Both the position numbers and the translations under genes were made by a program. A stretch of DNA of 64,000 bases, from NCBI GenBank assembly GCA_040399685.1, contig JBBART010000011.1, positions 77,785 to 141,784 of the forward strand, given 5' to 3'. This DNA comes from CAIQQQ01 sp040399685. GTDB taxonomy: Bacteria; Pseudomonadota; Alphaproteobacteria; Acetobacterales; Acetobacteraceae. Below the pieces are notes generated by a model that did not search any database, was not told where the DNA came from, and saw only the letters and a list, made by a program, of their open reading frames with translations. How positions within the stretch are numbered: the first letter of the stretch is position 1; every line of letters begins with the position of its first letter. This document shows, piece after piece, positions 1-9,448 of this stretch.

Positions 1-1505
1 CGCGACCACAGCCATATCTGGTCGGACAGCAGCAGTGCCACGCGGCCTTCGTCCACGTGATTGACCACCAGCAGCGGCTGCCCCTCAGGCCCGCTCATCA
101 GCACGTCGCCTTGCACGTCGGTGGCGCGGATGGCGCGGAACCACTCGCCCCAAAGCGGCGGCGCGTTGGGGCGCCAGCCGGGCAGGCCCTCGGTGACCGG
201 GTGGCGGGTGCCGAGATCGGTGACCAGCGGACGGAATGTCTCGTTTGTCACCGATTCCACGCTGGTGCCGAGCGGGCGCGCTGGCAGGATCGCGCCGAGT
301 GGGCTGTTGGACGGACTGCCGATACCGGCGAATTCCGGCCCGGCGCTCATCAGCAGGGCGCCGCCCTGGCGCACGTATTCGGCGATGTTGCGCAGATAAA
401 CAGGTGGTAGCAGGCCGCGATTGGTGAACCGGTCGAGGATGATGAGGTCGAATTCGCGGATTTTCACCTGGAACAGCTCGCGCACCGGAAAGGCGATCAG
501 CGCCAGCTCGTTCAGCGGCGTCATGTCGTCTTTTTCCGGCGGGCGCAGAATGGTGAAATGCACCAGATCCACCGCCGGATCGGCCTTCAGCAGCCGTCGC
601 CAGGTGCGCTCGCCGGGGTGCGGCTCGCCCGAGACGAGCAGCACGCGCAGCCGGTCGCGCACGCCGTTGATGGTGACCACGGCGCGGTTGTTCAGCGTGC
701 TGGCCTCGCCGGTCAGGGGTTCCACCGCCATTTCCACCACGATCGGCCCGGCGCGCGGGATGGGCACCTCGATGGTTTGTTCGCGGCCCACCTGGGCGCT
801 GACGCTCCGGGGCGGCTCGCCGTCGCGGCGCAATGTGAGCGTGGCGCTGCGGGGCTGGGTCAGGAGGCCGGGATCGACGCCCAGATCCTCCACCACCACC
901 CGCAATTCCACCGATTTGCCGACGATGCCGTAGCCGGGGGCGGAGACGACGCGCACGCGGCGATCGGTTTCCTCGCCCCGCGCTGGGATCAGGATGTGTA
1001 GCGGGGCTGCGAAGGTGGCGGGGATGTCATGGATCTGCCCGTCCGTCACCACGATCACCCCGGCCAGCCGCGCCGCTGGGATATCGGCCAAGGCGCGGTC
1101 GATGGCGGCGAACAGGTGGGTGCCGCCGGTGCCGGCCTCCGGCACGGTGATGGAGCGCAGTTCCAGCTGGCCCAGTTCGCGGCCCTGCTCCTGCACCTGC
1201 TTCTCGATGGCGGCACGCGCCTGCTCGGCGAGCTTCGCGCGGGCGCCGATGGACATGGAGGACGATTGGTCGATCACCAGCAGCGCGATATCGGGGCGCG
1301 TCTGGCGGGTTTCCTCCACCAGTCGCGGTCCTGCGAGCCAGAGCAGCACCACCGCGAAGGCCAGCCCGCGCCAAGCGGTGCCGCGCGCCCGGCGCCAGAT
1401 GGCCACCGCCAGCGCCAGGGCGCAGAACGCGGCCAACGCCGCCAGCAGCCAGAGCGGCACCGACGGGTCGAACCGCAACGCCGCGATCGCTTGGTCGAAC
1501 TTCAT
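1..1505 (-). CDS. von Willebrand factor A-type membrane protein, partial (C-terminus beyond left edge)
   Basis: This open frame starts at an ATG at 1505 and has no stop before the window edge, so about 501 residues of a longer protein are visible. The N-terminus holds two hydrophobic segments (about residues 18-40 and 48-62), followed by a vWA-type metal-site motif DQSSSM near residue 80 (pattern DxSxS). This suggests a membrane-anchored vWA domain. The later part (FDLIILDRF, GGALLMSAGPEF) resembles the class I glutamine-amidotransferase-like fold common in this family. The ATG overlaps the stop of the DUF4159 gene in an ATGA, so the two are translationally coupled. It is the last visible gene of a MoxR/DUF58 operon. 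Such operons are thought to support envelope or complex maturation. The specific role is unknown. Confidence 0.8.
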   Translation of the reverse strand, partial: MKFDQAIAALRFDPSVPLWLLAALAAFCALALAVAIWRRARGTAWRGLAFAVVLLWLAGPRLVEETRQTRPDIALLVIDQSSSMSIGARAKLAEQARAAIEKQVQEQGRELGQLELRSITVPEAGTGGTHLFAAIDRALADIPAARLAGVIVVTDGQIHDIPATFAAPLHILIPARGEETDRRVRVVSAPGYGIVGKSVELRVVVEDLGVDPGLLTQPRSATLTLRRDGEPPRSVSAQVGREQTIEVPIPRAGPIVVEMAVEPLTGEASTLNNRAVVTINGVRDRLRVLLVSGEPHPGERTWRRLLKADPAVDLVHFTILRPPEKDDMTPLNELALIAFPVRELFQVKIREFDLIILDRFTNRGLLPPVYLRNIAEYVRQGGALLMSAGPEFAGIGSPSNSPLGAILPARPLGTSVESVTNETFRPLVTDLGTRHPVTEGLPGWRPNAPPLWGEWFRAIRATDVQGDVLMSGPEGQPLLVVNHVDEGRVALLLSDQIWLWS

Positions 1506-4180
1506 TGGCCGAGCCTTTCCAGCAAGGCCGGCACATGCACCTGATCGCCTTTGTAGTTGCCGGTCAGCGCATACATCACGAGATTGACGCCGAACCGATA
1601 CGCCAGCACCCGCTGTCGCGCCCCGCCCGGCAGGGTGGCGTAGGGGTTGTGGCCCTGGGCGTCGGTGGCCCAGGCGGCGGCCCAGTCATGCCCGCCGATG
1701 ATCACCGGCGACACGCTGTCATTGGCGCGGTCTTCGTCGCGCTGCACCCATACCGTGTCTCCGGCGTAGCGGCCGGGGAAGTCCTGAAGCAGGTAGAACG
1801 AGCGGGCGAGAACGTGGCTGCTGGTCAGCGGCGTCAGCGCGGGGGCGGCCAGCCCGGCGCCGATGCGCGCCAAGGCCTGTTCGGCGCCGGCCGCGAAGCC
1901 TTGGCCGCTGCCGCCGTTGCGGGTGTCGATCAGGATGATGCCGCCACGGGCCATGTAGGCGTTCAGCGCCAGGATGGCCTCGCCCGAGGGCTGGGCGGCA
2001 TCGGGCGTGATCGGCCAATACAGCAGCGGGTAGAAGCTGAGATCGTCGCTGCCGGGCCGCACCCCGGCCGGCTCGCCCAAGGCGGCGTTGGTGCGGCGAT
2101 TGACGTAATCGGACAGGCCGGTGAGCCCGGCGCGGGCAATGCCGTCCACCTGGGCGTCGTCGGTGATGAGATAGGCCAGTTTGGTGACGAGCGCCGGGTT
2201 CTCCGGCTGCGCCATGGCTGGTCCCGTCAGGGCCGCGATCAGCAGCAGCGAGGCCGGCACCCGCCACAATCCGCGCAGCCGCAGCGACACCAGCAGGTCC
2301 AGCGCCAGCAGCGCCAATGCGGCGGCCATCAGCAACGGTGCGATGGGGCGGGCCTGGGCGGTCTCGCCGATGGTCTCCAGGCGTGCGCCGGGCACCGGGG
2401 CAGAGGCTTCAAGCTGGCGGATCCCGGCGCCGAGATTGAGCGCGCGACGCCCGGATTGAGGGCCATACAGCCCGGGCGGATGACGCGGCGAAACCGGCGT
2501 TGTTGCCAAGGCCGAGGCGCGCAATGCGGTGGCGGTGGAGGGTGGCGTGGTGGGTTGGCCGAATCCGTCCAGCGTTTCGGCGGGCGCCAGCGGAATGGCG
2601 TCGGCCTCGACAGCGCTGTTGGCCACGCCGTTCGCCTGGGCCACCAGCCGGCGCAGCATGTCGACAAACAGGCCGGACAGCGGCAGGTCCGACCAATCGG
2701 CGTTCGCGGTCACGTGAAACAACACGATGCGACCGGACCCGCGCGGCGCCTGCGTCACCAATGGCGTGCCGTCTGCCAGCCGCGCCCAGACCGGGTTGGC
2801 GGCCCCTGGCTGCGAGGCCACCGGGGTTGCCAGAACCTGGCGGGTGATGCGCACCTCGGCGGGCACGGACAGCCCAGCGAACGGCCCGTCTGCCTCGAAC
2901 GCGGCGAGGCCGGGTGGTTGGGTCCAGGACATCGAGCCACCCATCTGCCGGTCGCCGCCGAGCAGCTTGCCCGGCAGCAAGGCGTCGGGATGCTCGGCCA
3001 TGCCGGGGCCGGCGAAGCGAATGAGGGTGCCGCCTTTTTCTACCCAGTCGGCGAGCATCGCCTGCTCCGGCCCGTCCGCCACCACGTGGTCGGCCAGGAT
3101 CAGCACCGACAATTCACGCGACAGCAGCGTTTTCAGGTCGCCTTCACGCAATTCCGCATAAGGCTGCAAGGCGCGTTTCAAATAGAACAGCGGCCCCGTC
3201 AGTGGGGCCTCCGCCGAAATACTGGTGCCGGCCACCATGCCCACCGGGCGACGGCGCCAGCGTTCATCCAGCAGGGCGACGTGGCCGATGGCGGGTTGGC
3301 CGTCGACCACCAGCCGGGTCAGGCGGTTGCGCAATTCCGGCGGCAGCACGATCGCCGCTTCGGCGTGGTCGGCGCCCGGCGCAATGTTCAGGGTGACGCG
3401 GGCGAGCGTGCGGCCATCGCCGGATTGCGCCAGAACCGCCACCTCGCGTTCCACGGATTGCGGCACGCTCACCACGCGCGCCACCAGCCGGTCTGCCAGG
3501 GATTGCGGTGGCAGAAGCAACAAAGGCGCGCCAGGATCGCGCAATTCCTCCACGGGGCCGTGTTCCGCCAGCGCCTGGCCAAAGATGTCCAGGTTGCCGA
3601 TGCTGTCAGCCAGATACACAACGCTGCCGACCGGTGCCGTGCGCAAGGCGGCGGTGGCGGCCACGCGGTCGGTGGGCCATGGCTTCGGGCGCAGGGCGGC
3701 GAGGCGCGTGCGCAGATCGGCCACCGGCATCAGCGGCGTGCTCGTGGGCGGCGCAGTGTCGGCGCCGGGGGCGGTGGTGAGCAGTGCCGCCTGCCGTCCG
3801 CCTTGGTCGGCGCGGTCGAGTGCCGCCTGGGCGGCGGCCATGCGCATCGGCCAGAACGGCGCTGCGGCCCAGCCATCGTCGATCACCAGCAGCAACGGTC
3901 CGCTGCCCGCGAGGTCGCGCCCCGCATCCAGAACCGGGCGCGCCAGACCCACGATCACCAGTCCCGCCGCCAGCATCCGCAGCGCCAGCAGCCAGACAGG
4001 CGTGTGCGACGGCGTCTCGGCGGTGGCGTTCAGCCCGAGCAGCAGGCGAATGGCGGGGAACACCTGCCGGCGCGGGGCCGGCGGCGTTACCCGCAGCAAC
4101 CACCACAGCAGCGGCAAGGCGGCCAGCGCCAGCAGAACCCAGGGAGCGGCGAAGCTGGTGGAGAGGACGGATGTCAGCAT
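1502..4180 (-). CDS. DUF4159 / BatA-type membrane protein
   Basis: The protein has 892 residues. The N-terminus has two close hydrophobic helices around residues 8-26 and 58-78, separated by a PRRQVFPAIRLLL segment. This is the layout of the aerotolerance-regulator (BatA) N-terminal domain. A long periplasmic-looking middle part with amidotransferase-like sheets follows, then further hydrophobic helices. The last ~210 residues match the DUF4159 style (AYLITDDAQVDGIARAGL, RGGIILIDTRNGG). The reading frame stays open upstream to 4819, but that stretch lies inside the DUF58 gene. The ATG at 4180 overlaps the DUF58 stop (TGATG) and starts a proper membrane N-terminus, so it was chosen. Function is inferred only from the MoxR operon context. 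Confidence 0.87.
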   Translation of the reverse strand: MLTSVLSTSFAAPWVLLALAALPLLWWLLRVTPPAPRRQVFPAIRLLLGLNATAETPSHTPVWLLALRMLAAGLVIVGLARPVLDAGRDLAGSGPLLLVIDDGWAAAPFWPMRMAAAQAALDRADQGGRQAALLTTAPGADTAPPTSTPLMPVADLRTRLAALRPKPWPTDRVAATAALRTAPVGSVVYLADSIGNLDIFGQALAEHGPVEELRDPGAPLLLLPPQSLADRLVARVVSVPQSVEREVAVLAQSGDGRTLARVTLNIAPGADHAEAAIVLPPELRNRLTRLVVDGQPAIGHVALLDERWRRRPVGMVAGTSISAEAPLTGPLFYLKRALQPYAELREGDLKTLLSRELSVLILADHVVADGPEQAMLADWVEKGGTLIRFAGPGMAEHPDALLPGKLLGGDRQMGGSMSWTQPPGLAAFEADGPFAGLSVPAEVRITRQVLATPVASQPGAANPVWARLADGTPLVTQAPRGSGRIVLFHVTANADWSDLPLSGLFVDMLRRLVAQANGVANSAVEADAIPLAPAETLDGFGQPTTPPSTATALRASALATTPVSPRHPPGLYGPQSGRRALNLGAGIRQLEASAPVPGARLETIGETAQARPIAPLLMAAALALLALDLLVSLRLRGLWRVPASLLLIAALTGPAMAQPENPALVTKLAYLITDDAQVDGIARAGLTGLSDYVNRRTNAALGEPAGVRPGSDDLSFYPLLYWPITPDAAQPSGEAILALNAYMARGGIILIDTRNGGSGQGFAAGAEQALARIGAGLAAPALTPLTSSHVLARSFYLLQDFPGRYAGDTVWVQRDEDRANDSVSPVIIGGHDWAAAWATDAQGHNPYATLPGGARQRVLAYRFGVNLVMYALTGNYKGDQVHVPALLERLGQ

Positions 4181-5066
4181 CAGCGGCGTCCCACCGAGGG
4201 CGCCAGGGCGGTGTAGAGGCCGAGCAGGGCGGCTTCCGGTGGATGGTCGGTGCGGTGGACGGAAAACCCCCATCCGGCGGCGGCGCAGATGGCGGCGATG
4301 CCGTTCTGCTGGGCCAGCAGGCGGGCGGCATAGGCGTCTCGCACGCCCTCGACGCGGGGCACAAGCATGTGCCGCTGTTCGCCCACGCCTTCGAAGCGCA
4401 CGCGGCCGGTGTAGGGCAGGCCGAGTTCCGCGGGGTCCAGCACCTGCAGCATATGGCCACGGATCGGCAGGCTCGCAAGCCGGGAGATGGCGGCGTGAAT
4501 GTCCGGCAGCGGCGCCAGCATGTCGCCGATCAGCACGGCGCGGGCGTGGCGGGGCATGGGGGCGTGGGGCGGCACGCCGGTTTCGTCGGATTGGGTGTCC
4601 AACTGGGCGGCCAATGTTTCCAGACCGGCCCGGCCGGCGACAGGGCGCAGGCCGGGGGCGATCAGGCGCACCCGCTCCCCGCCGCGCAGCAGCAGCGAGG
4701 CCAGGGCCAACAGCAGTTGATCGGCGCGATTTTGCTTGTCGGCGGTGGCGAGCTTCGAATGCCAGCGCATCGTGCTGCCGCCGTCTCGCCACAGGCACAC
4801 CGTCTGGGCCGCCTCCCATTCCGTCTCGCGGATGAACACCCGGTCCGCACGGGCAGATTGGCGCCAGTCGATCCGGCTAGGGGCATCGCCGGTCACGAAC
4901 GGGCGGTATTGCCAGAAACTGTCGCCTTGACCCACCCGCCTGCGACCGTGCACGCCCTGCGCCACGGTGTTGGCCACCCGCGTTGCCTCCACCAGCAACG
5001 CCGGCAGTCTGGCGCCAAGGGCCTGCGCCTCCAGTGCGCGGGCGGCCGGGGGAAGCGTGGTTTGGC

Positions 5067-5070
<4 letters not shown>
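4180..5070 (-). CDS. DUF58 domain-containing protein
   Basis: The protein has 296 residues. The DUF58 signature is clear at residues ~40-85: a GRRRVGQGDSFWQYRPF segment, then DAPSRIDWRQSARADRVFIRE, the basic DWR-x-SAR motif seen in nearly all members. The protein lacks transmembrane helices and is probably cytoplasmic. DUF58 proteins are almost always encoded next to MoxR ATPases and vWA proteins, as here, and are thought to act with them in chaperone-like assembly or metal insertion. That role is inference. It overlaps moxR by 4 bp and the next gene by 1 bp, so all are one transcription unit. Confidence 0.9.
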
Positions 5071-6089
<1,019 letters not shown>

Positions 6090-6240
6090 GATCATATCCT
6101 AGCGGCAAAAAGGGAGCAGTGAGGCCGATGGTAACAAGGAGATTGGGTGGCGTGTTCGTTCCGCCACTTCCATCTAGGGGGGGATGCTACCTATATCCGC
6201 TAGGAGGGTGAAAGCATTCTGACGCCCCGGAGACAGAGAC

Positions 6241-6843
6241 GTGAACGACGGCAGCCACGGACAGGGTTTCCAAACCGCAGCAATTCTCCCCGGTGCACAG
6301 GGGTGCGCGCCTCTGCGTGTGCCGCGCGAGTGCGGCCCGCTGCCGTTTCTCATCAAGCGCGACGCCTCTTGGCTGTATCGCGGCAGCCCCATTGGCCGGA
6401 AGGAACTGGTGTGCCTGTTTTCCTCGGTCCTCAAGCGCGATACGGAGGGTGTGTTTTGGCTCGAAACCCCCGCCGAACGCGGCCCGATCGAGGTGGAGGA
6501 CGCGCCGTTCCTGGCGGTGGAGCTGGATTGGTCCGGCCTTGGCAAGGATCAGGTGCTGACGTTTCGCACCAATGTGGACCAGATCATCACCGCCGGCCCC
6601 GATCACCCGATCCGCGTGGCGCATGACGTGTTGACCTGCGAGCCGACGCCGTATCTGATGGTGCGCCCCGGCGCCGGCCGGCATCCGATCGAGGCGCGGA
6701 TCAGCCGGGCAGTCTATTACGAGCTGGTGGCGCTGGCGGAGCCGGAAATGGTGGTGGGGCGGCAGATGCTGGGGGTTTGGAGCAATCGCTGCTTCTTTGC
6801 GCTCGGCGAAGTGCCAACCGGCGACGAAGCCTGCGCACGGTGA
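6241..6843 (+). CDS. DUF1285 domain-containing protein
   Basis: The protein has 200 residues and starts at GTG after a GGAG about 10 nt upstream. The sequence GPLPFLIKRDASWLYRGSPIGRKELVCLFSSVLKR and the later VELDWSGLGKDQVLTFRTNVDQ are typical of DUF1285, a widespread proteobacterial family of unknown biochemical role with a known fold. Its stop overlaps the GTG start of the Nudix hydrolase (GTGA), so the two are coupled. In alphaproteobacteria this gene is often found beside the CoA-diphosphatase and the CCA-adding enzyme, as here. No function is claimed. Confidence 0.88.
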   Translation: MNDGSHGQGFQTAAILPGAQGCAPLRVPRECGPLPFLIKRDASWLYRGSPIGRKELVCLFSSVLKRDTEGVFWLETPAERGPIEVEDAPFLAVELDWSGLGKDQVLTFRTNVDQIITAGPDHPIRVAHDVLTCEPTPYLMVRPGAGRHPIEARISRAVYYELVALAEPEMVVGRQMLGVWSNRCFFALGEVPTGDEACAR

Positions 6844-7445
6844 CATTCGAAGACCTGCGCGCCCGCCTTCTCGCGTCCGCCGTGCCGCCGGGCGCAATCG
6901 GCGGTGATGACACGCATGATCTGTTGGAAGACACGCTGGTGCCCGCCGCGGTGCTGGTGCCGTTCGTGCTCGGCCCCATTCCGGGCGTGCTGCTGACCAA
7001 GCGTGCCGCCCATCTCAACAAGCATGGCGGTCAGATCAGCTTCCCCGGCGGCCGGATCGACCCTGGCGATGTCTCGGCGGAAGCGGCGGCCTTGCGCGAG
7101 GCGCAGGAGGAGATCGGGCTTGATCCGTCCCGCGTCGAACTGGCCGGACGGCTGGCCGATTACGTCACCGGCACCGGCTACCGGATCACGCCGGTGCTGG
7201 CTTTGCTCACGCCGGGTGTGGCGATCGATGGCTTGGGGCTGCAAGCCTCGGTGCATGAGGTGGACCTGATGTTCGAGCTGCCGTTGGCGGTGCTGATGGA
7301 CCCGTTGGCGCCCCAGCGGAAATCCGCCCATTGGCGCGGGCGGATGCGGGAATATTGGGAGTGGCCGCATCCCGAGCACCATATCTGGGGGGCGACGGCG
7401 GCTATTCTGGTCGGCCTCGCGGAACGTCTGCGGGCGGTTGGCTGA
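6840..7445 (+). CDS. Nudix hydrolase, probable coenzyme A pyrophosphatase
   Basis: The protein has 201 residues. The Nudix box is complete at about residues 74-98 (GGRIDPGDVSAEAAALREAQEEIGL, pattern Gx5Ex7REUxEExGU). It is preceded by HLNKHGGQISFPGG, which is characteristic of the CoA/acyl-CoA pyrophosphatase branch (NudL/PCD1-like). The enzyme would cleave CoA and its oxidised forms to 4'-phosphopantetheine and 3',5'-ADP using Mg2+. An in-frame ATG lies further upstream at 6777 but falls inside DUF1285. The GTG at 6840 overlaps the upstream stop as GTGA and gives the normal family length, so it was chosen. Confidence 0.88.
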   Translation: MTFEDLRARLLASAVPPGAIGGDDTHDLLEDTLVPAAVLVPFVLGPIPGVLLTKRAAHLNKHGGQISFPGGRIDPGDVSAEAAALREAQEEIGLDPSRVELAGRLADYVTGTGYRITPVLALLTPGVAIDGLGLQASVHEVDLMFELPLAVLMDPLAPQRKSAHWRGRMREYWEWPHPEHHIWGATAAILVGLAERLRAVG

Positions 7446-7684
7446 TGCTGCGTTTTGCTGAAATAGGGCTGTTTCTGGCACCGTTCGCGCTGTTTTTGCT
7501 GTGGCGGCTGCTGGCCCCGCATGTGCGGCCGGCGCTGCTCTGGGTGGGGCTGGCCATCGTGATTGGGTTGGCGGGCATGGCGGTTTTCTACGGCCTCAAG
7601 GAACGCATGGACCCGCACGCGCGCTATGTGCCGGCGCATATCGAAAACGGCCGCGTGGTGCCGGGCCAAGGCATCGCGCCGTAG
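7445..7684 (+). CDS. DUF6111-like small membrane protein
   Basis: A 79-residue protein with two hydrophobic segments (about residues 6-22 and 30-50) followed by a short polar tail that includes the phrase PHARYVPAHIENGRVVPG. This tail is typical of a small alphaproteobacterial family encoded between the Nudix hydrolase and the CCA-adding enzyme (DUF6111). The ATG overlaps the Nudix stop by one base (TGATG). Its own stop codon lies inside the left arm of the palindromic repeat at 7681-7732. The function is unknown; a small inner-membrane protein is all that can be seen. Confidence 0.75.
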   Translation: MLRFAEIGLFLAPFALFLLWRLLAPHVRPALLWVGLAIVIGLAGMAVFYGLKERMDPHARYVPAHIENGRVVPGQGIAP

Positions 7685-7732
7685 GTCGGGCCACGCCCGG
7701 CGTGGAGCGATGTCGGGCGTTGCCCGACCTAC
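7681..7732. repeat. Palindromic intergenic element (REP-like)
   Basis: The left arm 7681-7699 and right arm 7714-7732 are 19-bp inverted repeats with one mismatch, separated by 14 bp. The element sits between two convergent genes and supplies the stop codons of both: TAG at 7682-7684 for the small membrane protein, and TAG read from 7731-7729 for the GNAT gene. The RNA hairpin would be a plausible bidirectional transcription barrier. The right-arm sequence recurs, with one change, at 24880-24900, which points to a dispersed family. Confidence 0.8.
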
Positions 7733-8253
7733 GGATCGATCGCATATCGCAGTGCCGTCAGATGCGGCTGCCATGGATGCGCAACCTTGTTGAGCAATCG
7801 GCCGCCATTGGCCTCGATCACCCGCATCGAGCCGAAATTCGTGTCCAGGCAGGTCAGCAGCAGCCGGTCCAGCCCACCCGCTCGGGCGGCCTTGATGCCC
7901 AAGCCCAGGATATGCGTGCCGAAGCCTCGCCGCTGGAAGCTGGGGCTGATGGCATAGCCGATATGGCCGCCCCAGCGCTCCAGATCCTCGGTCAGTTGAA
8001 AGCGGATGTTCACCCGGCCGATAAAGGTGTGGGCGTGCACCAGCCAGAACTGGGCATGCGGCAGCCGCGTGATCGTGCGCCCATCCGGCAGGCGGATCTG
8101 ATCGCCCTGGGTGTTCAGCCAGGCAATATGCGCGTCCATCCCGGCCGCAACGGCGGGGGCTATGGGGTCCGGCTCGTAGCCTTCGCGGATCGCAATGGCG
8201 TAGGAATGGGCATGTGCGGCGGACGGCGTCACGAGCAGGGAGTGGTGGGGCAT
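7729..8253 (-). CDS. GNAT family N-acetyltransferase
   Basis: The protein has 174 residues. The acetyl-CoA-binding core is recognisable: strand beta-4 with GHIGYAISPSFQRRGFGTHILGLGIKAARAGG. The R/Q-x-x-G-x-G/A motif appears as QRRGFG at about residue 108. A downstream CLDTNFGSMRVIEANGGRLL segment is typical of the C-terminal half of GNAT enzymes. The substrate cannot be told from sequence. It is convergent with the Nudix cluster and divergent from the CCA-adding enzyme gene, and its stop lies in the palindromic repeat. Confidence 0.85.
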   Translation of the reverse strand: MPHHSLLVTPSAAHAHSYAIAIREGYEPDPIAPAVAAGMDAHIAWLNTQGDQIRLPDGRTITRLPHAQFWLVHAHTFIGRVNIRFQLTEDLERWGGHIGYAISPSFQRRGFGTHILGLGIKAARAGGLDRLLLTCLDTNFGSMRVIEANGGRLLNKVAHPWQPHLTALRYAIDP

Positions 8254-8316
8254 GAGGGCGATGATGCCTGTCTATGAAACCTGTGTCGCCGCGTCGAGGC
8301 GAGGGGACTGAACAAC

Positions 8317-9435
8317 GTGCCAGATTCTGCCGATTCCCTGTCCTCGCCCAATCTGCGCGCCGTGCTGGCGGCGGTGCCGCGCGCCCGGCTGGTGGGCGGC
8401 GCTGTGCGGGACCGGCTGGCCGGAAAGCCGGTGGCCGATATCGATCTCGCCACACCCGATTCGCCGCAGGACGTTGTGCGGGCGCTGGAGGCAGCAGGGT
8501 TGCGCGCCATTCCCACCGGCCTCGCCCATGGCACCGTGACGGCTTTGGTGGATGGGCAGGGGTTCGAGATCACCACCTTGCGGCGTGATGTGGAGACGGA
8601 TGGCCGCCATGCCGTGGTGGCCTTCACCGATGACTGGCGCGAGGACGCGGCGCGGCGGGATTTCACCATCAACGCCATGTCCATGACGCCGGACGGCACG
8701 CTGTATGATTATTTCGGCGGCGCCGGCGATCTCCGCGCCGGCATTGTGCGCTTCGTGGGTGACCCGGCCACCCGTATCGCTGAGGATTATCTCCGCATCC
8801 TGCGCTTCTTCCGCTTCTTCGCCCGGTATGGGGCCGGCCCTGCCGATGCCGCCGCGTTGAAGGCGATCGCAGCAGCCGTTCCCGGCCTCGCACGGCTGTC
8901 TGTCGAGCGGGTGTGGAGTGAACTGAAGCGCATCCTCGCGGCATCACATCCGGACGTGGCGCTGTCGCTGATGGACCGGCTGGGCGTGCTGCGCGCCATT
9001 CTGCCGGACGGGACGCTCACCCCGGTCGATCACCTGCCCGCCGACCCGCTGCTGCGGCTGGCGGCGTTGCAGCCGCATGGTGTGCCGCCGCTGAAATTTT
9101 CTGGCGAGGAAGAAGCCCGTCTGATCGGCCTGCAAGGCCCGCCGCCGCCCACAACGCCTGACGATGCCACATTGCGTCGCCTGCTGGCCGACACCGACCC
9201 GCAGATCCTGATCGGCCGCGCCTGGCTGGCCGGGCGGGACCATGCGCTGCGAGACCGGATTGCCGCGCTGCCGGTGCCGGTGTTCCCACTGCATGGCCGC
9301 GATCTGGTGGGCATTCCGCCCGGCCCCGGCATGGGGCAGGCGCTGAAGGCGTTGCGCGCGGTATGGATGCAAGGCGGCTGCGTTGCCGACCGCGCCGCGC
9401 TGCTGGCGAAACTGGCCTCGGATGCGCCGCCCTGA
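8317..9435 (+). CDS. cca: CCA tRNA nucleotidyltransferase
   Basis: The protein has 372 residues and starts at GTG. The class II nucleotidyltransferase signature is near the N-terminus: LVGGAVRD, then ADIDLATP with the DxD metal pair. The arginine-rich domain motifs FTINAMSM, YDYFGGAGDLRAG and RIAEDYLRILRFFRFFARYG follow. It adds or repairs the 3'-terminal CCA of tRNAs using CTP and ATP. The C-terminal part is short and lacks an HD domain, as in other alphaproteobacterial enzymes. The ABC exporter gene starts 13 bp downstream on the same strand. Confidence 0.94.
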   Translation: MPDSADSLSSPNLRAVLAAVPRARLVGGAVRDRLAGKPVADIDLATPDSPQDVVRALEAAGLRAIPTGLAHGTVTALVDGQGFEITTLRRDVETDGRHAVVAFTDDWREDAARRDFTINAMSMTPDGTLYDYFGGAGDLRAGIVRFVGDPATRIAEDYLRILRFFRFFARYGAGPADAAALKAIAAAVPGLARLSVERVWSELKRILAASHPDVALSLMDRLGVLRAILPDGTLTPVDHLPADPLLRLAALQPHGVPPLKFSGEEEARLIGLQGPPPPTTPDDATLRRLLADTDPQILIGRAWLAGRDHALRDRIAALPVPVFPLHGRDLVGIPPGPGMGQALKALRAVWMQGGCVADRAALLAKLASDAPP

Positions 9436-9448
9436 TAGAGGCTTGCCC

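Noticed and set aside
1505..4216. Very long plus-strand open frame (903 codons)
   Set aside because: It is the antisense shadow of the DUF4159 gene. High GC keeps frames open, and the translation is a low-complexity Arg/Gln/His-rich sequence without domains.
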